64,000 nt of DNA. Origin: Mycobacterium fragae. Its GTDB lineage: Bacteria > Actinomycetota > Actinomycetes > Mycobacteriales > Mycobacteriaceae. Each line of letters starts with the position of its first letter. Within the stretch, counting starts at the first letter, position 1. The position numbers and the translations under genes were made by a program. The stretch covers positions 45,530-109,529 of the forward strand of contig NZ_LQOW01000027.1 of the NCBI RefSeq assembly GCF_002102185.1. The letters are read 5' to 3'. Under the pieces are notes generated by a model. That model had not been told where the DNA came from. It saw only the letters and a list, made by a program, of their open reading frames with translations, and made no database searches. Shown one piece after another: positions 32,636 through 42,280 of this stretch.

Positions 32636-34122
32636 GGTTTCGATCCTAGAGTCGTAAGGCATTCAACGATTTCGCGGCGGAGCACCTTGCCGGTTGCATT
32701 GGTCGGCAGCTCGTCGCGAAAGACTACTCGGTCGGGGGTACGCGAACCTCGCAGGCTCTTGCGGACATACTCACGCAGTTCGTCGGGGTCCGGCTCGACG
32801 CCGGGGGTCGGCACCACCACCGCGACAATCGCCTGGCCCCACTGCGGGTCGTCGACGCCGACGACGGCGACATCGCGCACCCGGGGGTGCTCGATCAGCA
32901 CGTCCTCCAGTTCGGCGGGCGCGATGTTCTCCCCGCCGCGGATGATGGTGTCGTCGCTGCGTCCTCCGATGAACAGATAGCCGTCCTCGTCGAGGGTGGC
33001 GATGTCTCTGGTGGGAAACCACCCGTCGGCGTCGAGCACCGAGCCGATCCCGCTGTATCGGCCCGAGACCTGGTCACCGCGCACGAACAACTCGCCGGTC
33101 TGCCCCGCAGGCAGCACTGCGCCGTTCTCGTCGCGGATCTGTACCTCGACGCCGGGCACCGGTTGACCCACCGAACCCAGCCGCTTCGCCACGGCGGCAT
33201 CCGTTGCCGCCTGCGCCTGACGGTGGTCCTCCGGGGTGAGGACGGTGATCGTCGAGCTGGTCTCGGTCAGGCCGTAGGCGTTGACGAAACCCACGTTCGG
33301 CAACAGCTCCAGCGCCCTGCGCACCAGCGGCAAGCCCACTTTCGAGCCGCCGTAGGCGAGATTGCGCAGCGACGGCAGCTCGTGCTTGCCGCTTTCCAGC
33401 ACGCTCACGATGCGGTCGAGCATGGTGGGCACCACCGTCGCGGTGGTGACGTGCTCGGCGTTGATCAGTCGCACCCATTCCTCGGCGTCGAAGTTGGGCA
33501 GATACACCATCTTTCGGCCGGCATACAGGTTGGACAGCGCCGCACCCACGCCGGCGATGTGATAGGGCGGCACGCAGATCAGGGCTGCATCGGTCGGTTC
33601 GGCAGATTCGAACTCCACCGTGCCGGTGACGTAGCTGGTTAGGTTATTGTGTGACAGCTCAACGGCTTTGGGCTGCGACGTGGTGCCAGAAGTGAACAGC
33701 ACGATTGCGGTGGCGTCGGGGTCGGGAAACTCAGCGGCCGGTTCCGCGCTGCGGGCTTGGGCCAAGAATTCCTCGGAGTCCATTACCTGTCCGCCGACCA
33801 TGTCCCGGTAGCGGCTGTCGGCGATCACCAGCGGTGTGGGCAGCCGGCGAATCAACGCTTGGATGCCTTCTGCGGAGAGCCGGTAGTTGATCGGGGTGAA
33901 CGCCCGCTCGGCGCGTGCCGACGCGAAGATCAGCAGGGGCAGCATCACCCCGCCTGTGCCGACGTACACCACATGTTCGGCGTTCGATTTCGCGATGACG
34001 CCGGCGCCGCCGTCGGCGAGCTCGCTCAACTCCTGGGTGGTCAGCCGGGTGTCCCCAGAGACGACGGCCGTCCGGTCGGGATTGCTCGACGCGGCCATCT
34101 CGAGAAGTAACGAAATGCTCAT
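32632..34122 (-). CDS. Acyl-CoA synthetase (FadD-type)
   Basis: 496-residue adenylate-forming ligase. ATP loop: LFTSGTTSQPKAVELSH (about 142-158). A5: NAYGLTETSS. A7/A8: WFPTRDIATLDEDGYLFIGGR followed by IIRGGENIAPAELE. The A10 lysine is in LPTNATGKVLRRE. Gives an acyl-CoA from a free acid with ATP; chain length not predictable. It is the first gene of a unit with the 98-residue protein, divergent from the antigen 85-like gene with 162 bases between starts. I am not aware of this pair at the same place in M. tuberculosis. Confidence 0.87.
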   Translation of the reverse strand: MSISLLLEMAASSNPDRTAVVSGDTRLTTQELSELADGGAGVIAKSNAEHVVYVGTGGVMLPLLIFASARAERAFTPINYRLSAEGIQALIRRLPTPLVIADSRYRDMVGGQVMDSEEFLAQARSAEPAAEFPDPDATAIVLFTSGTTSQPKAVELSHNNLTSYVTGTVEFESAEPTDAALICVPPYHIAGVGAALSNLYAGRKMVYLPNFDAEEWVRLINAEHVTTATVVPTMLDRIVSVLESGKHELPSLRNLAYGGSKVGLPLVRRALELLPNVGFVNAYGLTETSSTITVLTPEDHRQAQAATDAAVAKRLGSVGQPVPGVEVQIRDENGAVLPAGQTGELFVRGDQVSGRYSGIGSVLDADGWFPTRDIATLDEDGYLFIGGRSDDTIIRGGENIAPAELEDVLIEHPRVRDVAVVGVDDPQWGQAIVAVVVPTPGVEPDPDELREYVRKSLRGSRTPDRVVFRDELPTNATGKVLRREIVECLTTLGSKP

Positions 34123-34239
34123 CCTCGAACTTTCTTGGTGTCAACCCGTTACAAATGCGCCCGGAAGTGTCACGTTCAGTTGTAGTTTAGATCATCCAAA
34201 TACCGGCCCACGGCGGCGTCGAGCAAGATACGCTTTTGA

Positions 34240-35250
<1,011 letters not shown>

Positions 35251-35252
35251 AG

Positions 35253-36035
35253 TCAGGTCCCGGTCCAGCGCGGAGGCCGTTTCTCCGCGAACGCGATCGC
35301 GCCTTCTTTGGCGTCGTTTGACGCGAACACCGGCATCAAGATCTTCGTCTGCTCGGCGAACATAGTCTCCGGCCTCCAGCCGCGGGACTCGACGATGATC
35401 CGCTTGGTGGCGGCCACGGCGAGCGGACCGTTGGCGGTGATCTTCTCGGCCAACGCGATTGCCGCGTCCAGTGCCTTGCCCGGCTCGGCCAGCACGTTGA
35501 CCAGCCCCAGGGCTTGCGCCCGTTCGGCGGGCAGGTTGTCTCCGGTCAGCGCGAGCTCCATCGCGATCGCATACGGGATGCGATGCGGCAACCGCAGCAA
35601 TCCGCCACCGCCGGCGACCAGGCCCCGTTTGACTTCAGGAATACCGAACGCGGATTCTCTGGAAGCGACGATCAGGTCGGTGGCCAACGCCAGTTCGGTG
35701 CCACCGGCCAGCGCGTAGCCTTCAACGGCGGCGATCAGCGGCTTGGTCGGTGGACGTTCGGTGAAGCCCATGCCGCGGCCCTCCACGATGACGTTCTCGC
35801 CGCGAGCGAACGCCTTGAGATCCATGCCCGCGCAGAAGGAGCCACCCGCGCCGGTCAGGATCCCCACCGAAAGGCCGGCGTCGCCGTCGAGCCGATCCAT
35901 GGCGTCGGCCAGGCCCTTGCTGACCGCGGCGTTGACCGCGTTCTTGGCGTTCGGCCTGTTGATGGTGATGATCAGGATCCGGTCTCGCTGTTCGACGAGA
36001 ACTGGGGATCCGGTTTCTTCGCTCTCAGTGTTCAC
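35253..36035 (-). CDS. Crotonase-family enoyl-CoA hydratase
   Basis: 260 residues with the crotonase fold. First oxyanion segment: GAGGSFCAGMDLKAFARGE; second: AAVEGYALAGGTELALATDL, with Glu in GGTELAL as likely catalytic acid and a second near GIPEVKRGL. GTG 36035 is used; the open frame continues far upstream but is antisense to the acyltransferase gene. Its stop is only 2 bases from the antigen 85-like stop. The divergent gap to the acyltransferase is 60 bases. Confidence 0.87.
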   Translation of the reverse strand: MNTESEETGSPVLVEQRDRILIITINRPNAKNAVNAAVSKGLADAMDRLDGDAGLSVGILTGAGGSFCAGMDLKAFARGENVIVEGRGMGFTERPPTKPLIAAVEGYALAGGTELALATDLIVASRESAFGIPEVKRGLVAGGGGLLRLPHRIPYAIAMELALTGDNLPAERAQALGLVNVLAEPGKALDAAIALAEKITANGPLAVAATKRIIVESRGWRPETMFAEQTKILMPVFASNDAKEGAIAFAEKRPPRWTGT

Positions 36036-36095
36036 AGCGCGATCGTATCGGCCGGCCTGAACCCGGCATCGCCGCCCGGCTAGCATCACAGCCAA

Positions 36096-36902
36096 ATGAC
36101 TGCCACCGACGTCGAGCGAACCGAAACATCGAAGTGGGACCCCGGGCTCACCGAACGCGTGATCGGCTGGATCCGTCCACTGATCAAGGGCTATCACCGC
36201 GCGGAGGTGCGCGGGCTGGAGTCGTTCCCGCCGGGCGGCGCGCTGGTGGTGTCCAACCACTCCGGTGGGCTGTTCCCGATGGACGTTCCGGTCTTCGCGA
36301 CAGGGTTCTACGAGAAATTCGGATATGACCGTCCGGTGTACACGCTGAGCCACGACGTCTTGTTCACCGGCCCGTTGGGCGACTTCTTCGTCCGCACGGG
36401 GTTCATCCGCGCCAATCACGAGAACGCCGACGAGGCCCTGCGGTCCGGCGGAGTGGTGGTGGTGTTCCCGGGTGGCGACTACGACGTCTACCGACCGACG
36501 CTGTCGGAGAACATCGTTGACTTCGACGGGCGCACCGGATACGTGCGCGCGGCGCTGAATGCCGGGGTGCCGATCGTGCCGGCGGTGGCCGTCGGCGGTC
36601 AGGAAAACCAGCTGTACCTGTCGCGCGGCACGTGGCTGGCCCACGCACTGCGGCTGGACAAGCTGATGCGCGTGAAGATCCTGCCGATCTCGGTGGGCTT
36701 TCCATTCGGGCTTTCCGCTGTGGTGCCGGTCAACGTGCCGCTGCCGACCAAGATCGTCATGCAGGTGCTCGATCCGATCGACGTGACCGCCGAGTTCGGC
36801 GAGGAACCCGACATCGACGCAGTCGACGCCCACGTCCGCCGAGTGATGCAACGGGCGCTCGACGAGTTGGCCAAAGAGCGCCGCCTCCCGGTAATCGGCT
36901 AG
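36096..36902 (+). CDS. Membrane-associated acyltransferase (LPLAT/MGAT-like)
   Basis: 268 residues of the PlsC/LPLAT superfamily, diacylglycerol-acyltransferase-like branch. The catalytic block is VSNHSGGLFPMD (an H-x7-D form rather than H-x4-D), and block III is FPGGDYDVYRP in place of FPEGTR. It transfers acyl groups from acyl-CoA to glycerol-based acceptors, so a role in phospholipid or triacylglycerol synthesis is likely. Its stop overlaps the stop of the convergent WS/DGAT-type gene by 4 bases (CTAG), which fits joint storage-lipid metabolism though not co-transcription. Confidence 0.82.
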   Translation: MTATDVERTETSKWDPGLTERVIGWIRPLIKGYHRAEVRGLESFPPGGALVVSNHSGGLFPMDVPVFATGFYEKFGYDRPVYTLSHDVLFTGPLGDFFVRTGFIRANHENADEALRSGGVVVVFPGGDYDVYRPTLSENIVDFDGRTGYVRAALNAGVPIVPAVAVGGQENQLYLSRGTWLAHALRLDKLMRVKILPISVGFPFGLSAVVPVNVPLPTKIVMQVLDPIDVTAEFGEEPDIDAVDAHVRRVMQRALDELAKERRLPVIG

Positions 36903-38317
36903 GCCTGTGCCATCGCGGTCTCGACGACCGTGAGCTTTTCGGAAAGGCCCGCGGCGCGGCGTATTTCGATGAAGTCTTCGATGATCGCCTCGGTCACTTC
37001 GTGGGGATCCTCGAGGGTGGCGCTGTCGGAGAGGACCGAGACGTTGAGCTGGTCCACGTAACTCCAGACCGTGATGTTCAGTCCGCTGCCCGCGGTCAAC
37101 GGCCCCACCGAATAGATCTCGGTGACCAGCGCGCCGCCGACCCGCCCGTGTTCGCGCGGGCCGGGAACGTTGGAGACATTCAGGTTGAGCACCTTGTTCT
37201 GCCCGCCGCGGTTGGCCAGCCACCGAAACAGCGACTCCGTCGGCGCCGGCGGGAAGTAGGCCGCCCACCGGCTGACCAATTCGGGCCCCATCAGCTGATG
37301 GCTTTCCTTCGCGGAGACGGCGTTGTCATGGCTGAGCCGCACCCGCTCGAGTGGGTCATCGACGTCGACGGGCAGCGCCACCAGCATCCCGGTGAAGTAG
37401 TTCCCCGAAATCCGCTCCGGCGAGAAGTCGAAGCTCACCGGCACCGACGCCAGCAGCGGATGGTCGGCCTTGCCGTCGTGGCGTTGCAGCAATGTGCGCA
37501 GCGCGCCCGATGAGACGGACAGCACCATGTCGTTGATGGTCACCCCGAGCCGTTTGCTGGTCTCCTTGACATCCGCCAATGCCAGTGTGGCCGTGGCGAA
37601 TCTGCGCTCCGGCGTGAGCATATGGTTCATGAACGTCGGCGGCGGCGTGAAGGGCCGAGTGAGCTCGGGTGAAAGCTTGCGCGTGCTGCGACGCACCCGG
37701 TTGACACCCTGTGCGGTGTAGCCGATGGTCCGGGGGATCCGCCCGATGTGGCGGACGTGATCAGCAAGCGCCGATCGCACCAACTCTCCGGTCGACGGGG
37801 CCGGGTCGGGTGTATAGGCGCGGCTGTCGCGTTGCGGCCCGGGCTGCAGGTCCATGCCGCGGGCCAGCAGGTTGGCGGCCGCGACCCCGTCTGCCAGAGC
37901 GTGGTGGATCTTGCCGACCACCGCGATCCGATGATTGGCCAGGCCCTCGACGAAATACATCTCCCACAGCGGGTGGCTGCGATCCAGTGGCGTGCTGGCG
38001 ATCTCGCCGATCGCCTCGTCGAGCTCGCGGCGACCGCCGGGGGCGGGCAGCCGCCAGGGCCGGATGTGGTACGTCAAGTCGACGTCGCAGTTTTCCCGCC
38101 ACATCGGGTGATGCATTTTGAGCGGGATGTCCACCAGCTGGTAGCAGAACGGTTCCAACTTGTACAGCCGGCTGTGGATGACCCTGCGAAACGCGTCGAT
38201 GTCGAAGTCGCGGCGGTCGGGGTCCAACTCGATCACGGCGATCTTGAGGGTGTGCATGTGCACATTCGGTGTCTCGCTGTACAGCAGCACCGCGTCCCAG
38301 CCGCTCAGCCTTTTCAC
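36899..38317 (-). CDS. Wax ester synthase/diacylglycerol acyltransferase (WS/DGAT), Rv0221-like
   Basis: 472 residues (Rv0221 has 469). The catalytic motif HHxxxDG is present as IHHALADGVAAANLL near residue 140, and the N-terminus LSGWDAVLLYSETPNVHMH is typical of Tgs proteins. The C-terminal signature NLNVSNVPGPREH is conserved. Uses acyl-CoA to make triacylglycerol or wax esters at the inner membrane or lipid droplet. Upstream of it on the same strand lies lipC (55-base gap), so the two may be co-expressed. Confidence 0.92.
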   Translation of the reverse strand: MKRLSGWDAVLLYSETPNVHMHTLKIAVIELDPDRRDFDIDAFRRVIHSRLYKLEPFCYQLVDIPLKMHHPMWRENCDVDLTYHIRPWRLPAPGGRRELDEAIGEIASTPLDRSHPLWEMYFVEGLANHRIAVVGKIHHALADGVAAANLLARGMDLQPGPQRDSRAYTPDPAPSTGELVRSALADHVRHIGRIPRTIGYTAQGVNRVRRSTRKLSPELTRPFTPPPTFMNHMLTPERRFATATLALADVKETSKRLGVTINDMVLSVSSGALRTLLQRHDGKADHPLLASVPVSFDFSPERISGNYFTGMLVALPVDVDDPLERVRLSHDNAVSAKESHQLMGPELVSRWAAYFPPAPTESLFRWLANRGGQNKVLNLNVSNVPGPREHGRVGGALVTEIYSVGPLTAGSGLNITVWSYVDQLNVSVLSDSATLEDPHEVTEAIIEDFIEIRRAAGLSEKLTVVETAMAQA

Positions 38318-38372
38318 CTGTGTGCTCCCGCTTTTCGGACCCTCATGGGGGGACCATACAGTCGGCCGACGG

Positions 38373-39566
38373 CTAAATGACCTCTTTGGCCGCGATCACC
38401 CGGTTGCGGTGGACCTGGTTGAGGAACAGCCCGACCGCGGTGGCCATTGCGCCGGTGCGCGCCCCATCGGTCAGGTCGAAACCGTGACCGGCGCCCGGCA
38501 GCTCCATGTAGCTGACCACCGAATGAGAAACCGACCTCAACCGTTCAACGAAGCTGCGCGCCTGCTCGACCGGTATCACCCGGTCGTTGCTGCCGTGAAT
38601 CACCAGGAACGGCGGGGCATCTCGATGCACCCGGGCGATCGGCGAGGCGTCACGGAACACCTCGGGGTGGCGGTCGATCCTGCGCTTGACCACCACGCGT
38701 TCGAGGAAGTCGACGAAACGGACCCGCTCGGCGGTCGAGCGGTCCTCCCAGTCGTAGCGGCCGTATATGCCGACCACGGCGTCCACCGCGGTGTCCGAGC
38801 CCGCCGGCAGCTCGGTCTGCATCCCCGGGTCGTTCCCGGTGAGCCCGGCCAGCGCGGATAGGTGCCCGCCCGCCGAAGCACCCGCTACCGCAACGAAATT
38901 GCGGTCGCCACCGAACTTGTCGACGTTGGCGCGTGCCCAAGCCACCGCGGTTTTGACGTCGGTTATGTGGGCCGGCCAGCGGTGGTGCGGCGCAACCCGG
39001 TACTGGATCGACAGGCACACCCAACCCAGTTCGGCCAGATGCGACATCAACGCATAGCCCTGCAGGGTGCGGCTGCCGTGCACCCAGGCGCCGCCCGGTA
39101 CGAAGATCAGCACGGGCGCCGGTCGGACCGGCAGGTCCTTGCGACGCCACACGTCGAGCAGCTGGCACGGGTGTTCGCCGTAGCGGACCGAGCCGCGGTG
39201 CAGGAAACGGCGCTGCTGCAGCAGCTTCCACATCGGCGGCATCCGCTCGGGCGCCGGCCACTCGATGTCCAGGTCCTTGGCCGACACGATGCCGCGCAGC
39301 GCGGCGTCGGAGACGGCCCGGGTCTTGTCGCGCTCGGCCTTGCGGATCTCGGCGATGCCCGGAGTCAGCCAGGACTTCGCTGCGGCGGACACCAACTCCG
39401 GCAGGACCCGGCAGCCCCAGACACCCATCGCGGTGGCCCCGCCCAGCGGCTCGAGACGCCTGCCGACCACGGGCAACGACGCCGTCGCAACGCTCATTGC
39501 CAGCAGATAGTCGGACGGGCGGGCTCTCAGTAACCATCTCGCCCGGCTCGCCGGTCGCACCGTCAT
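38373..39566 (-). CDS. lipC: Esterase/lipase LipC
   Basis: 397 residues (LipC, Rv0220, has 403). Alpha/beta hydrolase of the hormone-sensitive-lipase-like family. Oxyanion motif appears as VPGGAWVHGS instead of the strict HGGG; the nucleophile is in VAGASAGGHLSA; the acid is in IHGSNDRVIPV and the His in LPGAGHGFDL. The N-terminus (about 1-70) is a basic, moderately hydrophobic region that may aid envelope association. LipC of M. tuberculosis is a surface-exposed esterase of short-chain esters. First gene of the run lipC to WS/DGAT. Confidence 0.9.
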   Translation of the reverse strand: MTVRPASRARWLLRARPSDYLLAMSVATASLPVVGRRLEPLGGATAMGVWGCRVLPELVSAAAKSWLTPGIAEIRKAERDKTRAVSDAALRGIVSAKDLDIEWPAPERMPPMWKLLQQRRFLHRGSVRYGEHPCQLLDVWRRKDLPVRPAPVLIFVPGGAWVHGSRTLQGYALMSHLAELGWVCLSIQYRVAPHHRWPAHITDVKTAVAWARANVDKFGGDRNFVAVAGASAGGHLSALAGLTGNDPGMQTELPAGSDTAVDAVVGIYGRYDWEDRSTAERVRFVDFLERVVVKRRIDRHPEVFRDASPIARVHRDAPPFLVIHGSNDRVIPVEQARSFVERLRSVSHSVVSYMELPGAGHGFDLTDGARTGAMATAVGLFLNQVHRNRVIAAKEVI

Positions 39567-39590
39567 GGCGGGAGCGTACCTCGCGGGGTG

Positions 39591-40082
39591 TCACTCCAAA
39601 CGCTGATCACCGCCGAGTCGCCGGAAGACACCTGCCGCCCGGATCAGGTAGACGACGGCGCTGACGCCGAACATTGCGGCGGTGAGCAGCAGCCATCTGC
39701 CCAGAAACGGCTGCTGAGTTTGGCCGGTCGCGGCCAGGTAGGTCCCCGCGCCCTGCCGGATGATGCCTGGCAGGAACACCAGCAGCGTCAGGCCGGATCC
39801 CAGCGCCGGTAGCCGGACGTAGTTGCGCGCCGAGACACCGGGCCAGCGCACAGGCCGGCCGCCCAGCAAGCGGTCGGCCAGCGCGTAGATCGGGAACAGC
39901 AGCAGGTCGTGGGCGATGACGGCTCCGGCGAACCAGACGGCGATCGACTGCCACCAGGTGTGTGGGTTCCACAGCGTGATCGGTTTGACGGTCGCCACGA
40001 CGTAGCCGAACAACGCGAAACCCGCGGCCATGGTCACCAGGTGCAGCGGATGGGAGCCGTAGATTGCGCGCCAACGAGTCAC
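39591..40082 (-). CDS. Small integral membrane protein, Rv0219-like
   Basis: 163 residues from GTG 40082, one base past the stop of the molybdopterin gene, so the two are co-translated. About four hydrophobic helices (around 13-30, 45-65, 95-115, 125-150) and a His early in the second (AVIAHDLLLFPIYALADRLL). Orthologue of Rv0219 (182) by gene order; no functional domain recognised. Probably a membrane partner of the upstream oxidoreductase. Confidence 0.8.
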   Translation of the reverse strand: MTRWRAIYGSHPLHLVTMAAGFALFGYVVATVKPITLWNPHTWWQSIAVWFAGAVIAHDLLLFPIYALADRLLGGRPVRWPGVSARNYVRLPALGSGLTLLVFLPGIIRQGAGTYLAATGQTQQPFLGRWLLLTAAMFGVSAVVYLIRAAGVFRRLGGDQRLE

Positions 40083-40083
40083 G

Positions 40084-41328
40084 TCAGCCCGCCTCGAAGT
40101 CGATGGCGGCAACCCATTTGGTGTTGTGCACACCCGGCAGTGCCGGGACGATGACTCGTGCCGGGTATCCGTGGTCAAGCGACAGGTCGGCGCCGTTGAC
40201 GCGCAGTGCCAGCAGTGCGTCGGGATCGGCGATCTGGTTGGCCTGCAAGGTTGCTCGCCCGAACGCGCCGCGACGCTGCAGCGACACCACCGTTGCCGCT
40301 CGCGGTGCGCGCACCCCGGCGAGCCGGGCCAAGTCGACCAGCCGCACCCCGCTCCACGTCTGAGTGGTCGACCAGCCTTCCACGCAGGCGATCGGCAACC
40401 GCGCGCTGTGCTGGCGCATGGCCGCCAACGCGGCACGGTCCAGCACCACTGTCGACGCGCCTGCGCGCAACGTCAGCCGCCATCGATCCCCGGTGTCTTG
40501 CGGATCGATGCCGGCGGCGACGGCGGTCTTGTTGACCTGGAAATCGCCGGAGCCGCGGCTACGGCCGCGAGGCAGCAACAACGCCGCGGGGCGAGTGAGC
40601 CCGCCGATGGTTTGGCCGGCGGTCAGCACGGTCATCAACAACACGCCTGCACCCACCAGCGCCAGCGCACCGCGTCTGCTCATCGTGGGTTCAGCCGGAT
40701 CCGCGGCCACCAGACCGTCCGGGTCGGGCGGCTCTGGGCGAGTATCTGATGACTTGGTGCGCAACACATCTCGCAGTCGCAGCGTGCGCAGCCCAGTAAC
40801 CATGCGCGGAATCTTGAGCACGACGTGCATGACGAAGCCGGTGATGAAGACCCAGGCCCCGAAGTAGTGGGCACTGTAGAAGCTGAACCCGAAAACGTAG
40901 TCGTACTGGATGTTGAGCACACCGGTGACGATCTCGAAGAGGATCCCGCCGACCAGTAGCAGCAACGATGCCCGCTCCAATAGTTGGGCCGGCGAGGAGG
41001 CCGGCGGCCACACGAACAGCCGCGGTATCACCGACCACAGCTTGGCGAGCACCACCGGGATGAGCACCAAACCCAGCCCGACGTGCACGCCCTGGGTCAG
41101 CCGGTACAGCCACGACGGCTCGGTGGGCCAGTCGAAGACAGGTAGCCGCAGCCAGCCGACGTCGGCGGGGATGGCCTGGCCCAGCTGCGGCCCGTACGCG
41201 ATGTAGGACAGCAGGCCGGTGAGGATGACGATCGGCAGCGTCACCAACAGCACCGAGCCGAGCATCGACGTCAGCCAGGGGCCGCGTAGTGGGCTGCGCC
41301 ACCGCAAACGCTTGCTATTACTCATCAC
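40084..41328 (-). CDS. Membrane cytochrome-like/molybdopterin oxidoreductase fusion, Rv0218-like
   Basis: 414 residues. Residues about 15-170 form four helices with His residues placed as in cytochrome b561-type haem domains (GVHVGLGL, YSAHYFGAW, FVMHVVLKIP). A fifth helix follows (about 220-240), then a periplasmic sulfite-oxidase-like molybdopterin domain with the Mo-ligating Cys in PIACVEGWSTTQTWSGVRL and the later ALRVNGADLSLDHGYPARV. This suits electron transfer between quinone and a periplasmic substrate. GTG 41328 or ATG 41325. Divergent from lipW with 55 bases. Substrate unknown. Confidence 0.85.
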   Translation of the reverse strand: MMSNSKRLRWRSPLRGPWLTSMLGSVLLVTLPIVILTGLLSYIAYGPQLGQAIPADVGWLRLPVFDWPTEPSWLYRLTQGVHVGLGLVLIPVVLAKLWSVIPRLFVWPPASSPAQLLERASLLLLVGGILFEIVTGVLNIQYDYVFGFSFYSAHYFGAWVFITGFVMHVVLKIPRMVTGLRTLRLRDVLRTKSSDTRPEPPDPDGLVAADPAEPTMSRRGALALVGAGVLLMTVLTAGQTIGGLTRPAALLLPRGRSRGSGDFQVNKTAVAAGIDPQDTGDRWRLTLRAGASTVVLDRAALAAMRQHSARLPIACVEGWSTTQTWSGVRLVDLARLAGVRAPRAATVVSLQRRGAFGRATLQANQIADPDALLALRVNGADLSLDHGYPARVIVPALPGVHNTKWVAAIDFEAG

Positions 41329-41383
41329 ATCAGTATTCGGAGCCAGCCGTCGACATGACGGGAACTCCCGCCATACTGGACCG

Positions 41384-42277
41384 ATGTCGAGCGCCGATTT
41401 TCACCCCGACCTTCGCCGGATCGCGCGCGTCACCCCACGCACATTGGTCAGCCCGCGGACTTTGCCACTTATGCGGGCGGCACTGAACGTGTTTCGGCGC
41501 GGCAGCACCGACGGCGTCGAAGTGCTCACCCTCGATTCCGGCGCCGGTGTCCGCTTGTTCCGGCCGGAGGGTGTCGGCGAAACCACGCCCGCGCTGCTGT
41601 GGATTCACGGCGGCGGCTACGTGGTGGGCCGGGCGCGGCAAGACGACAAACTGTGCCGTCGCTTCAGCCGACGGTTGGGCGCCACGGTGGCGTCGGTCGA
41701 ATACCGGCTGGCCCCCGAACATCCCTACCCGGCCGCGCTGGAGGACTGTTATTCGGCGTTGGCCTGGCTGGCCGGCTTGCCCACGGTGGATCCGGGGCGA
41801 GTGGCCATCGGCGGGGCCAGCGCCGGCGGCGGCCTGGCGGCGGCCTTGGCCTTGCTGGCCCGGGACCGCGGCGAGCTCACCCCGGCTGCGCAGCTGCTGG
41901 CTTACCCGATGCTCGACGACCGCAGCGCGACCGGTCCCAAGAATCCGAACTACCGGCTGTGGAGCCCGAACAGCAATCGTTTCGGCTGGACGGCTTATCT
42001 CGGCGATGCTGACCCGCAGGTCGCCGTCCCGGCACGCCGCGACGATCTCAGTGGCCTACCCCCGGCGTGGATCGGCGTCGGCACCAACGACCTGTTCCAT
42101 GACGAGGACTTGGCCTACGCGGAGCGCCTCACCAAGGCCGGGGTGCCGTGCCAGGTCGAGGTCGTCCCCGGCGCTTTCCACGGGTTCGACCTGTTCATAC
42201 CGAAAGCTCAAGTCTCACAGGACTTTTTCGCCAGCCAGTGCGCGTTTTTGGGCAAGGCGCTGGGAGCTGAGGACTGA
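41384..42277 (+). CDS. lipW: Esterase LipW
   Basis: 297 residues (LipW, Rv0217c, has 302). Hormone-sensitive-lipase-type alpha/beta hydrolase with complete motifs: IHGGGYVVG, the nucleophile in IGGASAGGGLA, the acid region VGTNDLFHDED, and the His in GAFHGFDLF. ATG 41384 chosen. Cytosolic (no signal peptide). A co-directional acyl-CoA dehydrogenase gene begins 3 bases after its stop, so the added dehydrogenase pair is read with lipW. Confidence 0.92.
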   Translation: MSSADFHPDLRRIARVTPRTLVSPRTLPLMRAALNVFRRGSTDGVEVLTLDSGAGVRLFRPEGVGETTPALLWIHGGGYVVGRARQDDKLCRRFSRRLGATVASVEYRLAPEHPYPAALEDCYSALAWLAGLPTVDPGRVAIGGASAGGGLAAALALLARDRGELTPAAQLLAYPMLDDRSATGPKNPNYRLWSPNSNRFGWTAYLGDADPQVAVPARRDDLSGLPPAWIGVGTNDLFHDEDLAYAERLTKAGVPCQVEVVPGAFHGFDLFIPKAQVSQDFFASQCAFLGKALGAED

Positions 42278-42280
42278 CGG

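Noticed and set aside
36036..37268. Upstream extension of the crotonase frame at 35253
   Set aside because: It is antisense to the acyltransferase and lacks crotonase sequence; GTG 36035 fits the family start.
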